A stretch of DNA of 64,000 nt from positions 124,001 through 188,000 of the forward strand of contig JAXMBM010000003.1 of assembly GCA_046349855.1 (NCBI GenBank). The letters run 5' to 3'. The notes under the pieces are model-generated. The model saw only the letters and a program-made list of their open reading frames with translations. It was not told where the DNA came from and ran no database searches. Each line of letters opens with the position of its first letter. The first letter of the stretch is position 1. This DNA comes from CAIXSC01 sp046349855. Its GTDB lineage: Bacteria; Planctomycetota; Planctomycetia; Pirellulales; Pirellulaceae. A program made the position numbers and the translations under genes. Positions 1 through 8,871 of the stretch are shown in pieces.

Positions 1-1112
1 GGCGGCGGGCCGAACTGAGCCTGCTGGTGGAGGACCTGAGCAAGAGCGTCGCCATCCAGGGAGCGCGGCGACTCGGCAAGACCTCGCTGCTCCGCCATGC
101 CTACCGCACGTTGCGGAACCGCTTCGCTAACGATCGCTGGCCGCGGGTCTTCTACTTCAACTGCCTGACCTGGTCCAGCTATGCGTTCGCCTGCTTCTCG
201 CTGGCGCACCAGATTGATCCCAAGCGTGAGCAGCGGTTGGCGATGGCGGACAAGAACGTCGAGTACATGCTGGAGCGGGCCAGCCGGGGCGGGAGCCGGC
301 CCCTCTATCTGTTTTTTGACGAAGTGGATCGGCTGATCGATCTGGATGCCATGAACAACTGGCGGTTCTTCAGTCTCCTGGCCTGGGCCAAAGCCGCGGG
401 CCTGATCCGTTTTGTGGTGGCAGGCTACCGTTCCGTGTCGCGGCTGGTCTTTGGACAGGAAGCCACCCGCTCGCTGGACACTCGACCGGGTCACGAGGGG
501 GTGCCGCCGGTCGACACGCCGCTGTTGCTGGCCCTGGAGCCGCTGCATCTGAGTCCCCTGGACCGCAAGGATGCCGACAAACTGCTGGCCGAGCCGCTGG
601 AGATTACGGAAGTCAAGATCCACCAGGAACCGCAGGTGCAGGAGCGGGTCTGGCGGGCGACGATCGGGCATCCGTTCCTGATCCAGTTCATCGGCCAGCA
701 TCTGTACCGTATCGCGGTCGAACGGAATCCGCACTACATCACGCCGGACGACGTGGAGGCGGTGGAGCAGAGCGCGGACCTGCGGGAGTTCCTGGAAACG
801 CACTTTATCGAGAGCACGTTGCACAACGGCATTCCCGTGCCGCAGGAACGGGCCTGCGCGTTTCTCTTCGCGCATTCGCTGGCTCCCCACTGGTCGGAGC
901 AGGACTTCTGGGAATCCTGCACGTCTCACGGCGTGGATCTGGGGCGGGATCCGCTGGGGGCCATCCACCGGGCGGTGAAGAACCTGATCGACGCTCAGGT
1001 GCTGACGCGCATCCACGGCCGGCTGTCGTTCGCCTTTCCGATGATGCGACAGGTGCTGGTGAATGCCTTTCCGGATGTGACCAAGGGAATTCGGGCCCTA
1101 GCCGGAGGTTGA
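1..1112 (+). CDS. P-loop (AAA-like) ATPase, 5' end outside window
   Basis: The reading frame is open to the left edge, and the residues before the first GTG (RRAELSLLVEDLSK) match the 'GR-x-EL-x-x-L' lead-in usual before a STAND/AAA-type P-loop, so the true start lies upstream. The Walker A is GARRLGKTS and the Walker B is LYLFFDEVDRL; both are canonical, so an active NTPase is expected. The C-terminal half is helical and may be a winged-helix or sensor region, but I do not recognise a named domain there. It ends 3 bp before the next ATPase-kinase gene, so the two are surely co-transcribed. It probably acts as a regulatory ATPase of the signalling operon; target unknown. Confidence 0.8.
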   Translation, partial: RRAELSLLVEDLSKSVAIQGARRLGKTSLLRHAYRTLRNRFANDRWPRVFYFNCLTWSSYAFACFSLAHQIDPKREQRLAMADKNVEYMLERASRGGSRPLYLFFDEVDRLIDLDAMNNWRFFSLLAWAKAAGLIRFVVAGYRSVSRLVFGQEATRSLDTRPGHEGVPPVDTPLLLALEPLHLSPLDRKDADKLLAEPLEITEVKIHQEPQVQERVWRATIGHPFLIQFIGQHLYRIAVERNPHYITPDDVEAVEQSADLREFLETHFIESTLHNGIPVPQERACAFLFAHSLAPHWSEQDFWESCTSHGVDLGRDPLGAIHRAVKNLIDAQVLTRIHGRLSFAFPMMRQVLVNAFPDVTKGIRALAGG

Positions 1113-1115
1113 GCC

Positions 1116-4100
1116 ATGCACTTCTCACAGTCCCCGCCATCCTACTTCCGGGAAATCTCGCTCCGGCTGTTTGCCGACCTGATGGAACTGCTCATCGCCG
1201 GTCGGCACCTGTCCTTGATCGCGCCTCGGCAGTCAGGGAAGGCGGTGGTGCTGCACGAGCTGAAGCGACAAGCGCAGCAGTTGGACGACGCCGATCGGCC
1301 GCACGTCGTGCTGCTCCGCTCCCTGCACTTCCACGGCCTGGAGGAAACGGAGTTCCTGGCGCGTTTGGCCGAGAAACTGGCCGTGCCGCTCGGCACCTGG
1401 GACGAACAGGATGAGTTTCCCTTGGCGGCCAAGGTGGGGGAACTGATCCGCGTCGCGGCCGGTCGTTCGACTCAGCCGCTGTGGCTGTTCGTGCAGAACA
1501 TCACCGAGTATCCCTGGCCGAGCGGGCGGGCAATCCTGGAAGCCCTGCAGGACATCTCCCTGGATCCCCACCTGCGCAAGGTCTCGGTGGTGGTCTCCGG
1601 CAGCCAGGAATTCGTCTCGCTCACCTACCACGCCAATTCTCCCTATCGGCACGCCATCAAGTTCTTCCTGACGGGATTCGATCGCGAGCTGACGCACCGC
1701 TTTTACCGGGCCCGGGCGGGCGGAATCTCGCTCGACGAGGGCTTTGACGAAGCGGCCCTGCAGCACTGCCCCACCCTGACCGCCGAGACCCTCGACTACC
1801 TGTACACTCAGACGGGCGGCTATGCGAAGTTCATCGAAGAGCTGATTTTCACGGTGAAGCGCCCCAGCCCGGCCGTGCCGCAGGCCGAGGTGGCGGAGTT
1901 GAATTCGCTGGCCACGATCGAGCGGCTGATCGCCAAGTTCATCAGCGAGCACCTGGAATTTGAGCCGTACTGCAAGATGTCGCTGCGGGACGTGCAGCGA
2001 AACGCCGACGCCTGGGAAAAGCTGCAGCACATCGTGGATGGCGGAGCGCAATCGGTGCTCCTGGGGACCACCCAGCCCCATCTGCTGGAGACCTCGGGCA
2101 TCGTCCGCCGAGATGAGCGGGGGTACGCCCGGATCGCCTCCCCGATGTGGCAACGTTATCTGTCTCACCGCCTGACGCGCCGCTATCGCGGCGACATCTA
2201 TGCCTTGCTGGGTGACTGGCCGAACGCCTGGAAGTGCTTTGAAGCAACCCGGGCGTCGATCTGTGACCGGGCCCTGGATGGCGAAGAGCGTTACTTGTTG
2301 AACCGCGTCATCAAGTCGTGGGAAGACAGTCTGCTGGACGCCACCACGCACGGCTCCGAACACGTGGCCCACTGTTTCCTGCAGGGGGCACGCCATCTCT
2401 TGGGATGCGACACCGGCGGACTCTTCGATTGGGGAACCGGCCGGCTGCTCCGCGGGTATCCGCCGGATCAGGAGGCGGAGGACATCAATCAGACGACCTT
2501 TCACGCGCTGACCGATAACGAGATTGAAACACGGCTGTACGACGGCCGTCTGGCGCTGGCCAGTTTTCCGCATCGTTCGCCGGCGCTGGAGCGGATCGCG
2601 CTGTTTCCCTACGTGCGGCTGACGCGCGCCGGTAATCGGGAGTTCGATTCGTCAACCCTCGACATCGTCCGCCGTTCGTTGCGGCGCTTCTGGCAAGCCT
2701 ATCTGGCGGCCAAGCAGGCGGAGTACGAAGCCACGATGGGGACGCTCCGGGAACGGCATCTCCGCGTCGTGGCCACGGTCAATGAGCTGCTGACCGTGAA
2801 TCCGGGCGACATGCAGCACGTCGTGCAGGGCGCCGTGGATGCGCTGATCGACCAAGGGGGTTACTACCGAATCCTGATCTGCCTGGTCAGCCCCAAGGGG
2901 GACCGGATCCAGGCCGTGGCGGGCCGGTGCGTCGAACCGCAGTTTGGTTTTGACTTCCGCACCGACTACCCGCTGGATCCGTATTCGGATCGGTCGACGT
3001 GGGACATCCAGCAATGGGTGGCCATTCTGGGCACGATGGCCAGCGTGCCCGATGCTTCCTCCCCAACGCAGGTCTGTCCCCGCACTCAGAGTGAGCACGT
3101 TGTCCGGATTCGCATGAAGGCGATCTGCGTCGTCCCCATCAAGCTGCGGCGCCGGGGCAACCATGACGTGGAAGTCCTGGGGACGATTCACCTGGAACGG
3201 CACGACAAGCGACCGTTATCGGACGACGAAATCAGCTCCTGCGAAATCCTGGCCAATCAGCTGGCGGTCACCTTCGATCAGGCCCGGCGGTTGTCGATGC
3301 TGGAGCAATCCCTCCGCGTACTCGACGAGGACTTCCGCGTTGTGTCGCCGGCGGGGCGCGTGGTGTTCCGCAATCATCCGGGGAGCGATCCGCAGGCGGA
3401 GCCGGCGGGCTGGAGTTTTCCGATTTCGACGGTGAATCGCCGCACGGTTCCGCCGCGTCTGGAGCCCGATGTCGTGGCCGACGCCGCCCAGCTCGGCCAG
3501 GGGGTCCACCGCTACGTCAAGGAGGTTCGTCACCGCAGGTCGGAGTCGGGTCAAACGTTGAAGGCCTGGGACGAGTTTGCGGCGCCCATCGAGGATTTTC
3601 GCCAGCGCCTTCCCGCCGTTTTTGCCGCCGACGGCACGGTCGGCTACGTCCATCTGACCCATTCGATTGCCGATCTGGTGCAGATGCACGAAGCGCTCCA
3701 CGACTGGCTGGGAGCCAGCAGTCCCCGGGATACGGCGGATCGCATCCTGCGGTACTTTCAACTGCAAGACTTTTCCTGGTGCCGGATCTACCTGCGGAAG
3801 AACCCCGCCAGTCCGGCGGAATGTCATCTCGAGAGCTTTGCGCAATTCGGCATCAAGGACAAAGAGGTCGCTCAGCGGTTCCGCCACGGCGAATACCGGA
3901 TCCAAGGTGGCGAGCACGGCCAGCAGGCGGTCTTCCTGATGGACCGGCACCGCCGCCTTGCCGTCTTTCGCTACGACCCCCAGGTCGAGGGTGATCCCGT
4001 GCTCGACGAGAACCTGGGGCGGGGACTCCCCGTGTACCGCACCCGGGACAACTGGCGGGAGGAGTTTGGCAAAACGGATCAGCTGTGGATCGAGGCCCCG

Positions 4101-5016
4101 TTGATCGTGGGAGACGAAGTGGTGGGACTGATCGCCCTGTCGCTCCCCCGCGCCAGAGGCGACCGGCAGATGCCATCACCCGAATTCTATGAGAAGCTCC
4201 GCTGGTGTGTCGTCAGCGTCGCCGTGGCTCTGTACGGTGCGATTCAAGGGGAACTCCGCGTGGCCCGCCAGCGGGAGGAGACCGCCCGGGCGGCCTCGGA
4301 GCTGGCCATCCACCAGTTGTCGAACAAACTGTCCGCCAGCGAATCGCTGACACACCTGGCCAATCGCTGGTTGACGACTCGCCCGGACGTCGATCCGGTG
4401 GTCTGCGAGCGAGTGTCCCGCCTGTTGGACTCCTCGCTCAACGGCATGCGTTCCTCGCGGGCCATTCTTCAGGACTTCCGCCGCTATGCTTCGAATCAGC
4501 CCTTCACCGATATCCGGAATCTCCGCGTGGCGGACCTGTTGCGGGATGTGTGCCGGCATCTGCGGGGCATTCATCCGGACGTCGAAGTCGATCTGGTGGA
4601 ACCATCTGCCCAGCTGTGGATTCGGGCCAGCGAATCCGGGCTCCGCGAGGTCTTCGAGATCCTGTTCCATAATTCGGTAACTCACTCCCGCAAGGACCCG
4701 CTGAATCTGCGAGTTTCTCTGCGGGCCAGTCCGATCCTCGTGACGTCGGCGGACGAAGCCGAACTTCCCAAGGCCTGCCGGCTGTTGTATGAGGACAATG
4801 GAGTCGGCATTCCCGCGGAGAATTGCGAACAGATCTTTGAACCGTTCTACACGACCCACGAACAGGGGAATGGCCTGGGTCTGGCCATCGCGCGTCGGTT
4901 TGTCGCCCGTCAGGATGGCGCGATCACGGCCGAGAAAGCACGCCGGGATGGGCGCCACCTTTGCGATCTGTCTCCCCAATGTGGAAGTCGCCCTCCTTCG
5001 GAGCCCTGCTACATGA
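1116..5016 (+). CDS. ATPase-GAF-GAF hybrid histidine kinase, with apparent frameshift
   Basis: Predicted sensor kinase of 1300 residues. The N-terminus (about 1-330) is an AAA-like P-loop domain whose nucleotide site looks damaged: APRQSGKAV has Ala for the Walker A Ser/Thr, and the Walker B position reads LWLFVQNI without Asp-Glu. Two GAF-like regions follow (about 545-720 and 865-1050). The dimerisation His is in the IHQLSNKL motif near residue 1066, and the ATPase lobe has an N-box (HNSVTHS), G1 (EDNGVGIP) and G2 (GNGLGLAIA). There is no transmembrane segment, so the sensor is cytoplasmic. The natural end GMGATFAICLPN is in another frame: an extra A in the AAA run at 4935-4937 shifts it. 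Removing one base gives a stop at 5014-5016 that overlaps the response regulator ATG (ATGA). The span of 3901 bases (3x1300+1) fits one extra base. Confidence 0.85.
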
Positions 5017-5677
5017 GCGAGATGCTGGTCCGCGTCCTGGTGGTCGATGACGACCCGTTCGTACGCGAGCGCTGCGGGCGTCTCTGGAAATGGCCCCGGA
5101 AACGCGCTTTGAAGCGGTGCTGGCCGAGTCTCCCGATCGGTGTGTCGCTCTCGAACAGCAGGGGAAACTCGACTTCGATGTCTGCATCATCGACCTGGGG
5201 TTTTCGCCCCAGGACGAATTCCTGGTGGGCTTCCGCATGTTGCTGGGGCTGAGTTGCATCCGCCAGGGGGGCCTGGGCATCGTCTACACCGGCTTTCCCA
5301 CACTGGCCAACGCCGTGCGGGCAATGCAGCTCGGCGCCGGCGACTTTGTTTCCAAAGTCGAGAAGGCTCCGCATGAGCTGGTCGCGTACATCGAGTCACT
5401 GCTGGCGCAGCGCGCCGCCGCCGAGCTGCGCCGCCGGCGAATCCACTCCTTTCTCACCCGGCATCACGATCGCCTCCTCCGCGAATACGGACAACCGGCG
5501 GTCGCGATCACCCTGGCCATCAGCGTCGACAAATCCGGCGAGCCGCTGGTCGTCGCCAGCGGCAGCAGCCGACTGGAGGCCCTGGTTGAATACTCCAAGC
5601 GACAGCGCGATGTCAGCGCGACGAGCGGTGCGGCCGAGCCCTACCTGCACATCATCCCCGCCCTGCGAACGGCCTAG
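5013..5677 (+). CDS. Response regulator (REC domain), with apparent frameshift
   Basis: Cognate partner of the kinase just upstream, whose stop codon overlaps this ATG. The start gives VRVLVVDDDPF with the acidic pocket. After a frame change near 5067-5075 the protein continues with the phosphoacceptor Asp in DVCIIDLGF, the switch Thr in VYTGFPT and the conserved Lys in FVSKVEK, so the receiver domain is complete. The remaining ~80 residues form no DNA-binding domain I know. The span of 665 bases (3x221+2) fits one missing base, most simply in cgcgagcgctgcggg. With the frameshift in the kinase gene, the assembled sequence falsely reads as one 1378-residue protein. The output is probably by protein-protein contact; an ECF-like sigma factor lies two genes downstream. 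Confidence 0.8.
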
Positions 5678-5686
5678 GTGCTGCAT

Positions 5687-6277
5687 ATGCCGATCGAGCA
5701 TACTCTGGACCCAGATGACTGCGGCCACGTCTATCGAAGTGCCGGACAGCACCTCGAGGTCGGGCTGGCCACACGTCATCGGGCCGACGGCACGCCGCGG
5801 CTGCTGTTCGACGTGACCGTGGTTTTCGCCCGCAGCCCGCAACCGGAGCTCGGCTATCTCCGGCAGCTGCGCATCGATTTTGAGATCTGCCGGGACGGTC
5901 AACTGCCTCCCAACATCGGCGTGCTGATCGGCAGCGACGTGTGGCAAGCCTTCCAGCGTCGGCCAGCCACGCCGGGCAGCGAACCATGGCGGAGTCTGCC
6001 CGCCGTCGGCGACTCCTCGTTCAGCTGGAACAACCAGATTGTCGAGGTTTACGACTGGGCCGTCATCCTCAGCTGGCCGGTCGCCCGCGTCTCTCCCGGC
6101 CTGAAGATCCCGTTCCGCAACGTGGCCGCCGAGTGTCTGGCCACTCCCGCCGGCTCCGACTGCCTGATCAATGCCCAGTGGCCGGTGTACTCGCGAAAGG
6201 GAGAATTGTTGATCGACGACGGACAGCGCGTCTCCATGTTCTTTCCGACTCGCCAGCGAGTGAACCCGGTCGACTAA
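5687..6277 (+). CDS. Hypothetical protein in signalling operon
   Basis: This 196-residue protein matches no family I recognise. It has no signal peptide or membrane segment and is mixed in composition, with several Trp residues (for example EPWRSLPAVGDSSFSW). The ATG at 5687 has AGGTG seven bases upstream; a GTG at 5678, directly after the response regulator stop codon, is an alternative start. It sits 9 bp after the response regulator and 11 bp before the sigma-factor-like gene, so it is part of the same transcript. A cytoplasmic protein acting in the same signalling pathway is the most that can be inferred. Confidence 0.7.
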   Translation: MPIEHTLDPDDCGHVYRSAGQHLEVGLATRHRADGTPRLLFDVTVVFARSPQPELGYLRQLRIDFEICRDGQLPPNIGVLIGSDVWQAFQRRPATPGSEPWRSLPAVGDSSFSWNNQIVEVYDWAVILSWPVARVSPGLKIPFRNVAAECLATPAGSDCLINAQWPVYSRKGELLIDDGQRVSMFFPTRQRVNPVD

Positions 6278-6288
6278 CGAGGTGCTCT

Positions 6289-6939
6289 ATGGATTCCTCT
6301 TCGGCAACTGATCCTCCGGATCTTCCCGCGGCGGCGGCCATCGATGAACTGGCCAGTTGTTATCACGCTGCTCCGGACGATGAGGCGAAGGTGGCGTGGG
6401 CCGAACTGCTGAGGGTCCATGATCGCGTCCTCCGTGCCGATGCCTTGCGACTGTGCGGCGGCCATCACGCCGATGCCGACGATCTGTTGCAGGATTTCAC
6501 CATGCACCTGTTCGCCGTGCGTAAGAGGTTCCTGCCCGAAAAAGGGGTCTGGCTGCACTGGGCGCGCAAAGTCCTGAGCCGCTGTGCCTCTGGATTTCGT
6601 CGCAAGACGACCACCCGATCCCACCACGTGACGTTCGACGAGCAGGCCCTCGACGTCGCCAATTCGCCGGACCAACCCGAATGGCTCCGACTCTGGGCGG
6701 ATGAAGTGCGTCAGGCGGCGAGTGACTGCCTCGACAAACTCGACCAACAGGCCGGCTCCAACGGTTTCAAGATGAAGGCCACCTTCCTCCTGAGGGTCTT
6801 CAAGGGCACTCAGGTGCAAGCCATCTGCGATCTGCTCGACCTCGGCAGCACGGCGACGGTGACCCGGTATGTCGAAAACGTGACACGGAGGTTGCGTGAC
6901 TGCATGCAGGGCAAGGGCTTCGGAACGGGAGAGGAGTGA
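6289..6939 (+). CDS. ECF-type RNA polymerase sigma factor-like protein
   Basis: This 216-residue protein has the layout of an extracytoplasmic-function sigma factor. Residues about 55-95 hold a region-2-like helix pair ending in ADADDLLQDFTMHLF, close to the usual 'D-L-x-Q-x-x-F' core. The C-terminal part (FLLRVFKGTQVQAICDLLDL and on) resembles the region-4 helix-turn-helix but diverges from the standard 'R-E-x-F-x-L' start. There is no anti-sigma gene next to it. Because it lies in an operon with a histidine kinase and response regulator, phosphorelay control of its activity is plausible (inference). It could also be a sigma-like regulator without promoter specificity. Confidence 0.65.
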   Translation: MDSSSATDPPDLPAAAAIDELASCYHAAPDDEAKVAWAELLRVHDRVLRADALRLCGGHHADADDLLQDFTMHLFAVRKRFLPEKGVWLHWARKVLSRCASGFRRKTTTRSHHVTFDEQALDVANSPDQPEWLRLWADEVRQAASDCLDKLDQQAGSNGFKMKATFLLRVFKGTQVQAICDLLDLGSTATVTRYVENVTRRLRDCMQGKGFGTGEE

Positions 6940-7028
6940 CACGTGCCAGCATAAGACAATTCGCGTTTGTCACGCGCAATGAGCGAATGCCGTTCGAACA
7001 TCCACTTCCCAAAACAGGAACCTGACCT

Positions 7029-7748
7029 ATGCCTTCCCAGAATTCACCAGCCACTTCTCCAGAAAATGGCCAGGACCCCGAACCTGCCGCGCGTCAACCT
7101 TCCCCGGCACCCCCGCCAGCCGTCGCCAAACAACCTGAGCTGGCACGACCCACGATCAACATGTCACTCGTGCTGTGTGACTTTGCCACGGCCTTCGAAA
7201 CCAGCCCGGTCGAGGGTTGTCGAGTTCTCATGGATTTGCTCCGTGACGAAGCCACGTGCGAGGCTCGGTGTGGAGTTGTCCAATCGGTGTATGCGTCGGA
7301 CGCCGGCTTTCAACTCATGCCCGGCGCTCCGCTGGCTCATGAGAACCACTTCCTTCAGGAACTGGTCTGGATCGCCTTGGGAGTTCTGGCCACCGCCGTC
7401 GCCACGGGGCGGACGTCCCCCGAGCGCATTGCCAGACTGACGGCGCACCCCGCAGCCCTGCGTCTGGCGCGGCAGGCCCTGTTCACCGGCCTGGACGCCC
7501 TGCAGACTCTCCTCCGTCAGCACGGCGCCGCAACGTGGCACTGGCTGCGGGAAGAGATCACCAGCGGTCGGCTCGTGACCGTCCGGGGAGAGTCGGTCGT
7601 GGGCCGGCACGTGGCGGCCTGGAGGACAGGCCAATCGTTCGACGAACTCGTCGTCGGCGACAGTGGCCGGGCCGTGCGACGGGCCGCCGCCGAGCAGTGG
7701 ATGCTGCCCGAAGAGTTGATTACCGCTTCCTTTGTCGATCCTCACTGA
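7029..7748 (+). CDS. Hypothetical protein, Pro-rich N-terminus
   Basis: This 239-residue protein is not recognised. Residues 1-40 are rich in Pro, Ala, Ser and Gln and are probably disordered; the rest is a helical soluble domain with motifs such as LVLCDFATAFETSP and HENHFLQELVWIALG. The start is supported by an AGGAA a few bases upstream. The gap of 89 bp before it is the longest in this operon, and that gap contains the inverted hexamers attcgc and gcgaat, so an internal promoter or control site is possible. It is followed after 24 bp by another unknown gene. Confidence 0.65.
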   Translation: MPSQNSPATSPENGQDPEPAARQPSPAPPPAVAKQPELARPTINMSLVLCDFATAFETSPVEGCRVLMDLLRDEATCEARCGVVQSVYASDAGFQLMPGAPLAHENHFLQELVWIALGVLATAVATGRTSPERIARLTAHPAALRLARQALFTGLDALQTLLRQHGAATWHWLREEITSGRLVTVRGESVVGRHVAAWRTGQSFDELVVGDSGRAVRRAAAEQWMLPEELITASFVDPH

Positions 7749-7772
7749 ATCGCCTTGCCGGAGTGCCTCGCC

Positions 7773-8327
7773 ATGTCTTCCGCTCCCGCGCCGGACGAAG
7801 TGCCGGCTCGCATGGAACGCCGCCGGGACGGCCGCGTGTTTCAGGCCCAGGACGGCACGCGGTACGCCCTGTTGACCGGCGTGCGGCTCCTGGTGAATCT
7901 GCGCGTCCACGGCGACGGTGGAATCCGCCTGGGACTGGGGGAGTGTCTGATCGACACCGAGGCCACGTTGGCTTCGTTTCCCTACCAGGAATGGCGCGGT
8001 GTGCTGGACGGCGGCGGCGGTGCGCCCAGTCTGATTGAATGGCTTGCCCCCGCAGCGAGTGGCGGCGGCGGACCGCCGGCGGCCCCGCCGGCCCCACCCG
8101 CTCCCGGCACCAGCGGCGTCGGCCGGATTCGCGTGACGCTCTACGGCACCCCGCCCGACGACAGCGGGGCATTTCTCGAGTCGGGGAGCTTCGACCTGGT
8201 GGCGGAGTTTCTGCCTCCGGGCGCGCCGCTCCCGCGGATCGTGCTCCCTTTCCCCGGCAACGCCCACCTCCCCTGGGAGCAATTGCGGCTCGACGTGAAC
8301 GCCGAGGTCGCCTGGCTTACCCGCTGA
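7773..8327 (+). CDS. Hypothetical protein, last gene of signalling operon
   Basis: This 184-residue protein is not recognised. It has two parts: residues about 1-90, with short beta strands (RYALLTGVRLLVNLRVHGDG), and a C-terminal part with RIRVTLYGTPP and FDLVAEFLPPG, joined by a Gly/Pro/Ala linker. I chose the ATG at 7773 because the upstream TTG at 7755 has no ribosome-binding site. There is no signal peptide. It converges on the small gene at 8425-8841 across a 97 bp gap, which marks the end of the signalling operon. Confidence 0.6.
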   Translation: MSSAPAPDEVPARMERRRDGRVFQAQDGTRYALLTGVRLLVNLRVHGDGGIRLGLGECLIDTEATLASFPYQEWRGVLDGGGGAPSLIEWLAPAASGGGGPPAAPPAPPAPGTSGVGRIRVTLYGTPPDDSGAFLESGSFDLVAEFLPPGAPLPRIVLPFPGNAHLPWEQLRLDVNAEVAWLTR

Positions 8328-8424
8328 TCCCCTCGCTCTCCCCATCCCACTCATCGACCCGGCGGCCCGACGTGTCCGAGACGCATCGGATCCAGCGCAC
8401 CAGCGGCGGTTGGAGCGGCAAAGC

Positions 8425-8841
8425 TCAGTACCCCGGATCGGGCTCTTCCGGGTCACCGGCGCGATCGCGGATGCTGGCCCGCAGCTGCTCCTGGCGCCGC
8501 GGGTTCGGTTCCGTGGCCAGCTTTTCCTCGAGCAGTTGACCCGCCGCTTCGCCGGCCAGATTCACCAGGATGGCGCTCAACAGTTCAAACAGCGCCAGCG
8601 GCTCGTTGCTCCAGTGTTTCCGCACCCAGCCCAGCACGATCTGTTCCGTGGCGGCATCGAGACGCTGAAAGTCGCCGCCCGCGACGACCTGGGCCTCGTA
8701 AATGACCTGCGCCAGATCCAGCGGCCGGTCGGTGTCGCGCGCCAGGGCGTCATGGAGTTGGGGCAGAAGCGGGTTCAGTTCCGCGACGCTGCGAGCCTGT
8801 TTGATCGTACCGCGGAGTGCGGCGACGGTAGGAGTATTCAT
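8425..8841 (-). CDS. Small acidic protein, candidate immunity protein
   Basis: This 138-residue protein is predicted to be almost all helical and acidic at its C-terminus (ending DPEEPDPGY), with no export signal. I know no family for it. It starts 30 bp after the stop of the 755-residue toxin-like protein, on the same strand, and is the last gene of that operon. That is the usual place and size for the cytoplasmic immunity protein of a polymorphic toxin, so I propose that role from context only. Confidence 0.5.
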   Translation of the reverse strand: MNTPTVAALRGTIKQARSVAELNPLLPQLHDALARDTDRPLDLAQVIYEAQVVAGGDFQRLDAATEQIVLGWVRKHWSNEPLALFELLSAILVNLAGEAAGQLLEEKLATEPNPRRQEQLRASIRDRAGDPEEPDPGY

Positions 8842-8871
8842 GGTTCCAGCCTAGGGAAGGATGCCGGGCGA

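Noticed and set aside
1116..5252. Single 1378-residue open frame covering kinase and regulator
   Set aside because: The end of the kinase domain and most of the receiver domain are in other frames. It is produced by two indels.
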